Under the pieces are notes generated by a model. It saw only the letters and a list, made by a program, of their open reading frames with translations. It was not told where the DNA came from and searched no databases. Below, piece by piece: positions 47,268 to 64,000 of a stretch of 64,000 nucleotides of DNA. Source of the DNA: Terebella lapidaria (taxonomy: Eukaryota; Annelida; Polychaeta; Terebellida; Terebellidae); the NCBI GenBank assembly GCA_949152475.1, contig OX424558.1:34110651-34174650 (forward strand), given 5' to 3'. The translations under genes and the position numbers were made by a program. Each line of letters starts with the position of its first letter. Position 1 is the first letter of the stretch.

Positions 47268-48599
47268 TTCTCTCGAAGCCTAAAAGTGTCTTGCAATATG
47301 TTGCCACCCTTGAAACTGAAATATAACACTTCATGGTTATTGCGCCGAGCTGTCAGTGCAGCAGGCCTCACACCTTTCTGGGAACGACCCTTGCCCTTTT
47401 GTCGAACTCCTCCTAGAAGTTATAGTTACGGGACCTTTGACGGCACCATACATCTATCTGTTGATCCGAGGTTTGAATGGCAGGCGCGCCAGGTGTTTGC
47501 AATTAACGGTACCCAGGTTATTTGAAAGGATAGCGAGTCCCGTCGGAGAGGGCCTGGGTGTGACAAAGAGCACGGGGTAAAAACCCCGAGGCCCGTGTCC
47601 AATATTGCTGCCAGCTGATGCATGTAATTAGTGGGCATTGAACGCAGCCCGACGGGTGATCTACCGCCAGTGTCATTGTGGCACGGGCGACATGGCGTTT
47701 TAGGGGTGTTCTATGGTTACTGTTTGATACACAAGGGGACTCCATTAACAGCACGTGCCGCCAGTGCAGGTAACGGTTGTTAAAGTGTGGGGACGGCAGG
47801 TGGAGGGTGTCTTTGTGGGTCCGTCGGCTGCAAACTGGGCACTGACAAAGGAAACCCCAGTTCTTGGAGGGGTTTTAGCGGGAACACCAGATGGTCCTTC
47901 CATGCAGCACCGAGTGACATCTTGGCCCATAGTCATCGGGAGACTCCAACAGTGTGCAAATTGTGTTTGTCATTTGTAGAAGTACTTTTTGTTGGATTTA
48001 TTTCATCAAACCCTATTTTATGATCACATGTTCCCCCATAGTCTCATGGTCCATTGTGTCTCAAGAATACCTAGGCTATAGGCCCTGTTAAATAATAATA
48101 ATAATAATATAATAACTTTAAAATTTCAATTTCGTGTGTATAGCTGCTGAGGTCTATAACGAATGTATCATAATATCTAGATAATCGTTTATTTTACTAG
48201 TCCAGCTGAAATAATAATCAGTTATGATAAAATACAATATTTCATACAATCACGTTTACAGAGAAAATAATATACCCGTAAGCTCCACATGTGTACATGT
48301 TTTGAAAAAAATGTAGGCCTAGGCCTATGCCTACACAAAATTACAGTTACAAAATATATAGATTTAGCTGTCATGGGGTAATCGTTGGTTTCATTGTACA
48401 GAGGCTAACCCATAAATTAATTCAAGGCAGGGGACAGCTGTTTTAGCAGTCAACTCAGCCACTGCTAGATTGGAGATCATAGGTAAAACCTACGAACGGT
48501 CCCCAATATCCTGCCCCCTGGGTGTTGTTCTCGTGCCCAACAAAGCGCTCACCCCTCGACAACAGTAAAACCTGGCTTATAGTCCCGTTTTTCCATCAA
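46080..48599. other. intergenic region between glycosyltransferase and zinc-finger gene
   Basis: The two genes diverge, so both promoters should lie here or just beyond. Visible structure: a near-direct duplication at 46,879-47,183, an (AAT)n microsatellite near 47,229-47,270 and a shorter AATAAT run near 48,093. The GC-richer part 47,290-48,000 has several open frames on both strands but no recognisable domain. I see no supported gene. Confidence 0.4.
46879..47183. repeat. direct duplication (period 184) with CACGTG E-boxes
   Basis: Copies at 46,879-46,984 and 47,063-47,183 share TCAATTAGTCGGACCACGTG through CCAAGGGTTTATTACC. The second has a 15-base insert (TGTCAAACTCCGTTC). The spacer contains AGTACTATACTATTTTTGAT and a TTTCTTTTCTTTATACAAT phrase that recurs near 50,760. 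Each copy holds one CACGTG E-box. It lies 0.8 kb upstream of the glycosyltransferase start. Confidence 0.85.
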
Positions 48600-48819
48600 T
48601 TTTCCCTACCTTTACAACCCACGCCGCCCCCACAACCCCCACCCCCTCCCCTGGATGCCAAAATAATCAAGCACCCAACAAAGAAAACACCTGGCGCTAG
48701 CGTCCCGTGTGCTGCCATCTTGCGGTTGCATCCAGGGCCTACCCACTCCACGCATGCGCATTCCCCATTATTTCCGGGTGTTGCCGACGAGGGGAAAGCA
48801 GTCGAGAATTTTGTCACAG
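48590..48819 (+). promoter_or_regulatory. promoter and 5' untranslated exon of the zinc-finger gene
   Basis: A C-rich island is followed by GCCATCTTG (YY1-type, 48,714-48,722), CGCATGCGCA (NRF1-type, 48,751-48,760) and TTCCGG (ETS-type, 48,771-48,776). This trio is common at housekeeping-type start sites without TATA. A strong donor, TCACAG|GTAATT, ends the putative exon at 48,819; the next exon begins at 50,427. Exon status is inferred, since no transcript evidence is available. Confidence 0.55.
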
Positions 48820-50522
48820 GTAATTAAATCCCTATTTATTGCGGTATTTTCACTGGGATCGTGCAAAGCGAGAACATATTTAGGTGGATACGGGTTTCTT
48901 CTTGCAAAAGCTGTTTGTGGTAAGTGCGGACATTCGAAATCTAAGGAGAAATGAACGGTTGAAGTTAGTGGTGTGAAGCCGGCTCGTGCCAACCCAAACA
49001 ATGGGGGCCCTGAACAAAGGAGCCTGGAACCCACATCGATGTTTGGGATGCTTCCTTGGTCGGGGACGCAACAAAGGATGTGTTGAAACACCGTGAATTG
49101 CAATCAACAGAGACGGAATATACTACTTCAAGTACCTTTAATTACATGGTCACTTTATACATTATTTTAAAGCACGTTCAGTGTATGTAAATATGAAGGT
49201 TGTTGATGGGAAATGGGCGAGGCAAGCTGGCAAGTGACGCAGCAAAGCGATCGATATTTTGCCAGGAACTCACGTTGTTTGCGTCTGGGCTGCAGCCAGG
49301 TGCTCTTTCGGCGTGTGGGGCCCTTTGTCTGTGACTCATCATCCAGGAATATTATGGGAGTCGCCTTGCATGATTGAAACATTTAAAAATTCATGGGTTG
49401 GTTATATACTTCTTGTATTCCTCAATCCTCACCATTTAAATAGTCTCATAATTTATTTCTCTGTGACTGTCCTTATAATATAGATATAGATCTATTCATA
49501 AAAGCTAAAATATTCCAATCTTTTGATTCCCCAAAAGTAATATGTCACTTTATTTGTTTTGCTCTTATATACTAGTATAATGACAAATGTTAACAATTTT
49601 ATGTTGAGATTTTGATGTAATTTCCATGTTGCAAATATATCAATTTACCATTGATATCTGCTGATCATGTTGATAAATGTATATATATTGAGTCATTCAC
49701 ATCAACTCTTAGACTTAAGAATGTGTACAGTGTATTGTAAAAAGTCCTGAAATAACTGTGCCAAGATTTAATTAGTTCCAATTGCCATTGTGTTATCAAT
49801 TTCATTGTAAAAATTATGGCTGGCTTTCAATTGGGTCTATGTGTAGAACTGTAATATCAGCAAGGAAGTTTTATCATTGATGATGAACTCGAGTTGTGAG
49901 TCATCGCTGGTCGAGAGTGTGACCAATAAAAATGACATCAGACATGTCTGCAGATTTGCACATTGATTGATTTTGGTGAGGGGGGAATATTTCAGTTTCA
50001 TGGTGTGGTTATAAATATTAATAGAGTACAAAGGTATTTTCAGCTTCCTCGAATATGATATCAGGTTTAATCTTTATGATCTTGCTTTTCCACAGCAATA
50101 TTTCGTCAGTATTACTATGAAATAAGGAAGTTGCACATGGGGAATTATACCGAGCCTTGGCTGTGGAAATAAAAAATTTTGCTTCGAGGCAAACAATGAT
50201 GTGTGATTAGTTGGGTTGCGCAGTGATTGGATGAGCAAAGATGACACTTGAAATTCGAGCAGTTAAAATGAAGCAGCTCATTAGGATTTCTTGACTATCT
50301 TTGCAGCATTCAAGTGGATATCATCGAAAGTTTGTGGGCAATTCGTTATAGATTGTGTCTACCACTTGTACTGCTTCAGATTTTTAGAAAGAAAAATATA
50401 TCACGAAAACGATCTTTATTTTCCAGGTCAGTTGTTCCATTGGTAGAGGGAATTGAGTCCAACCAGGAGGATTGATCAACAAAGAACTTCAAGACCAAAC
50501 TCAACGTAAACATTTCGAACCA

Positions 50523-50537
50523 ATGGATGAACAATAG
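50523..50537 (+). promoter_or_regulatory. short upstream ORF (MDEQ-stop)
   Basis: A four-codon open frame lies 24 bases before the main ATG at 50,561, in the same untranslated exon part (exon start 50,427). Such small upstream frames commonly lower translation of the main frame. The function is inferred. Confidence 0.5.
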
Positions 50538-50560
50538 ACAGTGATTGGAAACAAAGGAAG

Positions 50561-53126
50561 ATGATCAGTATGGGGCCTGTGCTGGATTTGGACCGCCTAA
50601 AGACTTCTTTCACTTCGCTAATCGCTCAGGCGGAACCCAATGTCTTGCCAGCGTTCATGCTTTGGGTGGACTTGAAAGTGTCAGAATTCAAAGTCAACTG
50701 CAAGCCATCAGCAGCCAGCAAAGAAGGTAAAGTTACCACTAGAGTACTATATTATTGGTGATATTTCTTTTCTTTGTACAATATTGATACATGTACTATA
50801 TTGCTGGAAAGAATTATATTTTAAAAGTACAGTATACAATTTGATAATGCCTCATTCTGAAGTCAGAAAATAGCATTTGCATGACTTGAGTTATATAAGT
50901 CAAAAACTTTACAGAAAATCGATCAAATGTATATGATGAAATAGAACAATGGACATCATGACATAAAATGATTGTTTTTTAGGGTCAAGACCAGAGCATA
51001 ACAGACATCAGTGGGATGACCGTGCCACAAAAACAAAGAGCTTGCAGCAACAGTGCCTTGATCTCGAGTCAAAAAACATGTCCCATCGCATGCAACCCTC
51101 TACTAGTCCAGACTTAGCGACTGCCATGGATAGCCCAGTCAATCTCGTCAAAGATCTCAGCACGAAAAACAGAAAGCAAGAAGTTAACCAACATGAAGCG
51201 ATGACCAGCCAAGCTGGAGAGCACTCGCCAAAGAAAACCTTGAAAAGCATCATTGATCACATAGTGAAGAAGGAGACTCTGTCAGATAGGCCCAGTCTTT
51301 ATGATGTGCACAATCACATGCAGCTCCCAGTTGTGACACCCTTCATGCCTCCAGCTATGGCCTTGGCCCAGACCCACTTCAACATGGCCAAGTTTTTGGC
51401 CCAGGGTCCTCCAATGATGCCGCCCAATGTTGCCGATATTCCTGAGGTTCGTTCCTTGAAACACATGCTCCCAATGCCCGAGGCTGAGATGTCCTCGCCA
51501 AAGAGAAAGTGCAATGAGCCTGTTGGAAATCCCGAGCAGGCAATGTGTCTGAAGAAGGATCCCGCCCCAGTCATCCCACCGGTGATCCGAGAAGGTTCCT
51601 ATTTCCCTCAGTTAGTGGCCTACAACCCAGAGTCTCCAGTCAAGGTCCCAGAGAAACAACACAAGAAGGAGGGCAGCAGCTCTGAGACTCCTACCAAATC
51701 CCACGTCACAAGTGCCTTGCGTGACCTGCTCACGTCTAAAATCTCTAGTCAGTCAGCCAACCGTGAAGAGGCAGCCAGCCCAGAGCCAGAAAAACTAGTC
51801 ATTGATGAAGACAGAGCTCCAGACACCTTGGAGATGGATTCCGAAGTCCCGAGAAGTCCCATGAGTGAGGATGATGCTGGAGACCAAAACAAGCACCCAA
51901 ACAAGTGCCCAGTTTGCAGTCAGATGTTCCAGTATCGCTCCAGCTTCCGTCGACACATGAAAGTCCACCAAGGCATCTTCAGTCACGTTTGTGCCATTTG
52001 TGCGAGAAAGTTCACCAGAAAGGAGCACTTCGTTCGCCACAAGTGTAGCCGTAAGCCCAACAAGGCCAGTCGTGGAGCACACACTGACATTTCTGGAACT
52101 ACCAACGTCACACCGAAAGTTGAGTTCCCACCGATCCAATCTAGTCCAGATTACCGCAGTGAGGCGAGCTTGGATGGATCACACTCTGAGTTCTCTGACT
52201 ATCCATGCTCTCCGATCAAGGTCCCACCGAAAACCACACAAGTTGCGGAGTCTCGACGAAAAGCTGCCGTCCCACGTAAAGTCGTCATGGTCAATGAACC
52301 CGTTGAAGAATCTTTTGAAGAAGACCAGCAGACAACTGAATTCACCAAGCCTCCAAGCCATGACCAGATCTCAGAGCCTAGTGCCAGTCCATCAAAGTCC
52401 GACATGAGCCAGTCCCCAGATAGATGTACTCCAGATATCTACTACAGCCCGAGGAAGGACTGCGTCAGCCATGCCGAGTGCGAGGAGGCCCTAGACTTGA
52501 GCTGCCCACAAGTCTCATCTTCTTCTTCGCCCCAGACCTTATACGACGAGGAGGCGCCCGCAAACCATGTGGGATCCAAGGCCCCTGGGCTGCCACCCCA
52601 ACAGGAGTTCACCATCAACACCGGCAGCTACAAAGTGGTGACCAACACCGACCCTGAACCCGAGGGTAAGGAGCGTGGCAACCAATACATCAAGGTCGTC
52701 AAGCAGGGAAACTATCTCCGCCTCAAGGAAGAAGCACAAGTCATCGCGGGACAGCTCTGCTTTGTTTGTCCGACCTGCGGCAAGATTTTCCACAGGAGCT
52801 CCAACTTTTCCCGTCACATGCGCATTCACCGTGGCGTTTACAGCTATGTCTGCCCCAGCTGCCAGCGTGGGTTCTTCCGCCGCGAGCACTTCCAGAAGCA
52901 CAAGTGTAGCCGCCGCGGGATGTCGCACACATGGGACCGCAAGACAAAAATCGACATGGTTCTCGCAGCCAACGAGGGCCAAGACGTCAGTGACACGGAA
53001 GGAGCGTCCGACGCCGCAGAGAGCGAGGAGTCTTACCCGATGGCAGGCTTCGAGCTCGCTGACGAACACAGAGAGGAAATCCCTCACGAGGAATCTACCG
53101 CAGTCGATGTGGTTAAAGAGGCATGA
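50561..53126 (+). CDS. C2H2/C2HC zinc-finger transcription factor, two finger pairs
   Basis: Coding exons 50561-50726 and 50983-53126, phase-consistent, 769 residues. Fingers lie at about residues 364-416 and 651-703, two pairs separated by about 235 mostly disordered residues. Each pair is a standard C2H2 finger (CPVCSQMFQYRSSFRRHMKVH; CPTCGKIFHRSSNFSRHMRIH) followed by a finger whose ligands end HKC (FVRHKCSRK, FQKHKCSRR), an unusual H-x-C spacing. The near-identity of the pairs points to internal duplication. Linkers are rich in Ser, Pro and acidic residues (SPMSEDDAGD, SASPSKSDMSQSP). EALDLS resembles the CtBP-binding PxDLS motif and may indicate a repressor. No SET, BTB or KRAB domain is visible. 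Role: probably sequence-specific DNA binding in the nucleus. I do not recognise a one-to-one vertebrate orthologue. Confidence 0.82.
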
Positions 53127-55990
53127 GATCTCAGAAAGTATCTCGTCGATTACACGTACTCAGAAGCTCAGACTGTACATTGTGCTTTTGTGCTTTACTG
53201 TTGTTTACATTCTCTGTATCAGCCTTTGGTACATTGCTCAAATGTTTCTAAAAACACTATTGTGTATGTACATTACCTTTATACCTGTATACTGGTATGC
53301 TCATGGTGCCGTTTTTGAATATTTTTGAAGATATATTTATGGATATTGTCAGTTTTGCAAAAATGTTAGAGTAAGTATATATATATATATATATTACTGT
53401 GTCTTGTATTTATGACTTGACAGATTCATATCACACATATATATGATATTGAAAGTGCCTACTACACAGAGTATTTAACGGTGAACAGGTTTTCTGTGAC
53501 CAAAAAACAAAAATTGCTCTCAGATGTATTTGTATACCCGTAAGTGTAGTGCGTATTACGTCGTGTTTCTCCTGTCTTATATAACGGTAATTTTCGTGGT
53601 GTTGTGGCGTCAAATTGAAGTCCAAATATAAATTGTGAATTTTATGTTCCATGCAGATCAAATTGGGGCCATTCATGTCAAAACATGTATTCGATTGTAG
53701 TGTATTATACAAAATATTTATTTTTTGCGTACATAACAAACTTGTATAATCAGAATCTCAAGTCATAAGATCTCAACATTCTCATATATATTTTGTTATT
53801 GTCTGTCCGGAAAACATTGAAAATATAATATTCCCCCCTCAAAATATATTCATGTATATAAAATGTAGAATCGTTTTGGATGCATTTGCTATTTACCACT
53901 GGTATGTCGCTGTAAATTGCTTCTTTAATATTTTGAATGTGTACTTTTGTAATGTATGGTCATATTTTGTAACTAATCCAAGCCAAAAATGCCCATCTTG
54001 AATATTTTTTTATACATTTGTGCATTAGTAGTCGAGAAACTCTTGATTTTCTGCTACTTGCCTAGTTGTGTGTGTGTAATATTTATGAGTTCGTTATGAT
54101 GATGCCATAGGTTGCTACATGTTTGCGAAATAAGTGCTAACTAGTCATGAATGCACGTGTTTATTGTCAACATATTTATTTTATTTATCCAGTTTGTTTC
54201 TGGTAAGTTCACATGAAATCAAATTACTAGTACCTTGCATTTTTGGAACAGTCGTGTTGATTTGAAACCAATGAACTTGGTCAAATGTATTGTGGAATTT
54301 TTTTGTCGTCTAAAGCTCAAAGTTTTCCCACCATTTTCTAGACATGTGTCGTCTTTGTATTGTCATTCAAAATATGTGTTTGAGGATTTATCGAACATTG
54401 CCACTAGAAGTATGCATGCTAGTTTGTAAAATGGATGGCAGTTTTGTATGTAACAGTTGGGCGGCAGTATTGAACCAAATCTGTGAAAAATTATAACAAT
54501 CGGATAATTGCATGCATTCCAATGTTGTTGTTGCCCTACAGCAACACCTGTGCTATATGCCCGCATATTACATAATCAATATTTAATCAATATATTCTAA
54601 TCAATATCTGACAATTATTGATCTCAATCAGGCAGCAATGTGTGACATAGTCATGTATCATGTTCAATGTACATCAATATAGATTTGGCTATAGTTCACT
54701 ATTATCTATTGCATTTATCTGATATGTACTGATATTGTATTTACAAAGATCTATTTGGACAATTGATCTAAATAGGTTTTCCTCATATATTTGGTGTCAC
54801 AATTTCGTTTATCCTGAACCTTTCCCTCAGATTTATGACATTTTTTGTGAGTGTCCGCCATTATGGTAACAATCAAAGCCCAGTATGTTCATTTTGTACT
54901 TAATTTTGAAGTTGTAACCAATTTTTGATAATATTTACCAGTACTTCCTCAAGTTTTTAGAGATAGACACCTGATGATGTTCAAAAATATTCTTATCAAA
55001 GACTGTTGCCTTATTGAAAATGTGTCTACTTTATTGGTGCTGAAAGTTTAGATCAGTTTTGTTTGCACGGAAATTCTAACAACTTAAAGTGCATGAACTT
55101 ACTAATAACTGTGTGGAGTGCTTTAGTAATATGTAGTCGTAGTTTGTTGTAGTTTTCGGGCACAAGTCCGTACAGTTTTGTGCTAGAAAAAGACAAAGAC
55201 TGAGATACCAAAGTGTTCATGAATATATGACAGTAGGTAGTGTAGATCTGTAGATATTTATTGCGATTGTTCGACCAAATATATTTGTACAGAATATAGC
55301 TTTTTGATGTTCCGACTTTCTAAGTGGTATACGGACCCGAATACAGATGTCATGGAAATGCTCTATTTTTGTATGGAAACAAATGATGCTTCATTCGATA
55401 ACTGGTGAAAAAGGCTTTTTCTAAGTACACAAATATGGCCTGTTTCAGACCACGTTATGTAGGATATGTGCCTTTTGTAAAGCATTTAGTGTTGGGAGCT
55501 GTCGTTTGCTGGGAAATGACCAATTCGCTTTGTAAGTGCTACATGCCAGCACTGCTCGTATTAGTTACATAGCCATAGTTATCGTAGATAGATCCTTTAT
55601 TTATAAGTTCTAGTTTGTAGTCATATTTATCATGTGTGGAATTGATAGTCAAGATTTCATCCTTTTCTCATCATGCTTTTTTCATGCCATCTTTTGCCCT
55701 CACATCATCAGGTGAATTCAAATCCACCGGCCACATATTTATATTTTGTGCAAAAAAACAACAAAAACATTTGTACTATTGTACACATAAACATACATCT
55801 ACAAATTTTGTACAGATGTATCTTTATTGTTTTTTTCGTATTTTTTCTCTGCTGTTTGGTTCCTGTTTATTTTGTATTTTCGTGTACTATTTAGTTGTAT
55901 TTGTGTGTTGTAGCATTTAGTTTTATATGTAGTCAAGGTCATGTGTCCCTATTTGTGCTTGAAAAAAATATTTTGTGAGTAAAAAAAAAC
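53127..55990 (+). other. long 3' UTR of the zinc-finger gene
   Basis: AT-rich and lacking coding signal for 2.9 kb up to the reverse poly(A) signal of the facing gene. Pumilio-type words occur (TGTATATA near 53,872, TGTAGATA near 55,247). A (TA)n run lies at 53,376-53,393. I found no good consensus poly(A) hexamer near the end. Long, AT-rich 3' UTRs are usual for regulatory genes. Extent inferred. Confidence 0.45.
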
Positions 55991-55999
55991 ATGGCTGAA

Positions 56000-58900
56000 A
56001 ATTTAAGTGTTTGTCTTTATTGATATTTTCATAGAGCACATACAGTACACAACAAATGGCCTAAAATACCAAGATTTGGCACTACTGATTTTCCACTTCA
56101 TTCAAGACAAAACTTCTCCATACAAGAATGAAACTGAAGTCTTTTCTTGGTATTCTAGGCTCTGACTTACACAGTGGTATCCGTACCAAGTACATCCAGC
56201 AGAAATTTTCAATAGTAAAGTAGTGTGCTGTCTACAAACAGTAGAAAACTCCAGTGACAGTTTAGCCCTGCCTTGGTGCAGTGCTAGAAAGGCATCATAA
56301 CGTTCCCACTAATTGCCCATAGAGATGTAAACCTATTACATTATACCATAGAAATATAGATATGTATATACTGTATTCATTAATGTTTCTCCAACCTTCA
56401 ACAAACTTCATCCGGCAGTGGCTGCCAACTACCCGAAAGTTAACTGCTGCCCCACCAGATAAATTCTGGGTCTGGAAACAGTTTTGCATGAGCATTTGCT
56501 TGATTTTAGAGTCTTTCGCTTTCGTTCCTCATTTGCTCCGATTCCCCAAGACCCCGTTTGGGGCTGAAATTTGATATTGGGCTGTATATTGCAAACTTTT
56601 AAATTTTTTTGATGTGGGAAGTATGGAATTTGATAGAAATTTGCCGTTGACTCCCATGTGAAATGTGCCGAGTTCTAACATGATATCATTCAGCATCGCA
56701 TTGATAGGAGCAAAAAACAGTGTAAATGAGTTAGAAATATCACAGTATAGATTAAGTGTCTTTGCAAAGAGAAAACTATCAAAAACATTTGATTTGTTTA
56801 TTTACCTTGTAACAACATTAGTACATCTTCACACATCCCACAATGCATTGCAATTCAATACGTTTCAATGCTACAAAGAAATATAAGTGTAAGACTGCTA
56901 ACTATACAGTTAACTACATATCAGGAACACTGACGAATATTTATCAATCTCGTATGGAACAGTACACCTCAACATCCAGAAATTCATCACGTTCTATAAT
57001 TAAAAATAAAAAAATAACAATAGTTTAATAGATTCACATTCAATACTTAAGAACTGTGAAACGCACTGAGCCAGAAACTTTTCAACTATTTTTCAATAAA
57101 CCCAAGCCAAAAAATTTATTCCTTATACTTCATAATTAACAATTCATGTATACAAAAATACCATGCTTACAAACTAATGCTATTCTTCACTCGACTTTGG
57201 CACGATACAATTGCACATTAAAATACAGAAAATATGCGTTTTCGTCTAGATGCAATCTGTTTAAATACAGAAAATATGCTTTTTCGACTACCCGGTATAC
57301 AATTTGTTCCATGTTGAAAATTGGTGTCTGGTTGGAATTGATTTTGCACAGTGATGCGCAAAATTTCAACATATTTAGTGAATTCTACACAAAAACATAG
57401 TTAACAAATACAGAAGCTAAACAAATATCAAATTCATTCTATTTGGCTGGGTCGGTTATGGGAATTCATAACAATACTACATACATTTGCAAAGAGATAG
57501 TCATATAAAAAATGTATGTAAACTTGCAAAAATGTGGAGAAAGTATATTCTATTCTCACCTATGCACATGTATTAGTGCAGATATTTGGACCAAGCTGAC
57601 GAAATATCCATACTGATTATCATTGATTGATCTAACATGATTTGTAATGCAGAATGTCAAACAAACATTTTATAGAATTTGTAAAATTATGTACAAGTAA
57701 TGCCCCAAATTTTCTGTTATAAATCTTGAAATGGATGAAAAAAGGGAAAAATCTACAATTTGAAAATCAAGATGATCCATTAGTAAGCAGTTGACAATCA
57801 CCAAATCGAAACTTGAGAGAAATAGTTAAAGCATAATAATATATAATCTTATGAAAGTCTTTCCACATATCAGCCTGTAGAGTTCACAGGCTTTTCGAAC
57901 CCAAACACCAGAAATAACCCGAGAAACCTGAAGATACACTGTAATCATACTTTCTGTGATAAAATGAGCACATTTTGGCAACCTCTTGTTATCTTGTCAT
58001 TTATCCATGCATATTTAACGTTAACAAACAACTTCAAAATCTCAAGTTCACACATCGTGAAAAATTGAAGGACTCTCAGGCTACATAACTCAACTTGAAC
58101 TTGGTTTATAATGTCAGTATCTAAGCACTAGTATGTACGGAATAAATATGCCCATAATTACGTATGTCGTAAGAAGGTAATGCACTGACCACCCTGACAT
58201 GAGCAGTACTGTTCGGAGAGTCCAAGATGTACACTTTCATCATATTTCTTCCAAGTACACATTGACTGAATTTTAAAATTTTTCACATGATGTGTGTAAG
58301 ATACTATAAAAACATCAACACTGTACACAATTTTTCTCATTTTTTCGAACAATATATACATGTACATATATCGAATATATCAATGATAATACCACAATAT
58401 ATAGCTTACCACAGGGAGAATAGAAACACGTACCTGACTCATTCAACAAGCGTAAATTAACTAAAAAATCACAAAAATCAAATGAAAACTTCATGTATTA
58501 CATTGAGCGTACATATAACCTGCAGATATTTCAACATCGGAGATCGTGCATCGCGCAGCTCGATGCTTCACAGTAATGTCAAAAAGAATCGTCCTATCCA
58601 GCCCTGGATGAGAGTGCGATCCATAAAGCTCCTCAAAACAGTAAATAGGTCAGCAGCTTTTACGTCTTTTGCGTTTTGAGGTGATCATGCAAAAACTAAA
58701 ATCTTGGCGTGAAACACAGTGATGATTGATACAATTTGATGCGAATACACTGTCTTGAAAGGGCTCAATAAATACAGCACTGACCAATGTGCATCCAATT
58801 CCATTTGCAACAAAAATACAGCAGTGATTTTACGAAAATAACAGTTACTTATCGAACAATCAGTTGCCGCGCGTTAACAGAAACAACTGGGTGCAATTGT

Positions 58901-59236
58901 GTGCTCAAATATATAAATAAGTCACGCGTCTAATGGTTTCTGGACAAGCACAATAACGACGAACATCACTTTTTGTCCAAGCGTGTCAGACGCATCACCA
59001 TCAACAAACAAAAGTTGTCATCAATAAATATAACAGTACCATAACTTGGATCACAAATAAATGCAGAAACGTGATAGCTTTATGTAACACTACCTGTCCA
59101 AACAAATTAGAACTGTACACAGCGCGAGTAGTGGCATTCATTTGAATATTCATGTGTACACATCTTTATTCATGAGTAGAAATATATAATGTATTATAAT
59201 CATCAGTAATTGTATGTATATATGCGAGAGCTATTG
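56000..59236 (-). other. presumed 3' UTR of the PDE3-type gene
   Basis: There is no convincing coding signal on either strand between the poly(A) region near 56,016 and the stop codon at 59,237. The sequence is AT-rich. Open frames such as 56,362-56,574, 57,146-57,400 and 58,482-58,679 are short and featureless. A small duplicated phrase AAATACAGAAAATATGC(G/T)TTTTCG occurs at about 57,220 and 57,262. Confidence 0.4.
56016..56021 (-). terminator. candidate poly(A) signal of the PDE3-type gene
   Basis: AATAAA on the minus strand. It is about 3.2 kb past the stop codon, so the 3' UTR would be long. It lies within tens of bases of where the opposing zinc-finger transcript should end. Confidence 0.4.
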
Positions 59237-63982
<4,746 letters not shown>

Positions 63983-64000
63983 CTGGTGTCAGAGATATGA

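Noticed and set aside
47286-48023. Cluster of overlapping open frames on both strands
   Set aside because: GC-richer spacer; none shows a domain, a splice context or a bias for one strand.
55636-55920. 94-residue hydrophobic open frame in the zinc-finger 3' UTR
   Set aside because: Phe/Cys/Tyr-rich translation of T-rich sequence, with no signal peptide logic or neighbour support.

Overview
This is an intron-rich animal locus, most likely from a marine invertebrate deuterostome. Every host gene has GT-AG introns and AT-rich non-coding DNA. The sequence is full of ACATGTA-type words and one AGGCCTAGGCCTATGC-type stretch, as often seen in echinoderm, hemichordate and amphioxus genomes. Echinoderm is my best guess from composition and gene content alone. 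I rebuilt the gene models by eye from splice signals; exon phases agree through every junction of the five multi-exon genes.

Layout. 1,034-9,507 (minus): an 11-exon gene of about 980 residues, of the DUF6589-like family with two adjacent PHD fingers, whose first intron holds a 3-kb minisatellite. 10,054-12,309 (plus): a DIRS-like retroelement fossil. 12,900-31,085 (plus): 27 exons of an EFCAB6-like multi-EF-hand protein (about 1,433 residues). Its 8.1-kb thirteenth intron is almost filled by a 7.6-kb DNA transposon (17,209-24,773) with terminal inverted repeats of about 0.77 kb and an open seven-exon gene (1,469 residues, minus strand). 32,976-41,002 (minus): a full holocarboxylase synthetase gene (HLCS, 11 coding exons, 915 residues), with several tandem repeats in its 3.4-kb intron. 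44,499-46,079 (minus): an intronless type II membrane glycosyltransferase. 48,600-53,126 (plus): a C2H2 zinc-finger regulator with a promoter-like first exon and a long 3' UTR. 59,237-63,982 (minus): the last five coding exons of a PDE3-type cyclic nucleotide phosphodiesterase, which continues past the right edge.

The host genes do not form an obvious pathway: a likely ciliary or calcium-binding protein, a biotin ligase, a Golgi enzyme, a transcription factor and a phosphodiesterase. EFCAB6/HLCS and zinc finger/PDE3 are tail-to-tail pairs with close or touching 3' ends.

The most interesting item is the large transposon. Its protein starts with Cys/His clusters, carries a complete set of FEN1/XPG-type nuclease acidic residues with a GIGK helix-two-turn motif, and ends in a CXC (tesmin/TSO1-like) cysteine cluster. 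From memory this fits the XPG-bearing branch of the Academ superfamily. The copy looks intact, and its inverted repeats are built of repeated AAGATGGC (YY1-like) modules. Second is the DUF6589-like protein with a tandem PHD module inside the core domain. No database search could be run; family names rest on recognised motifs and remembered alignments.
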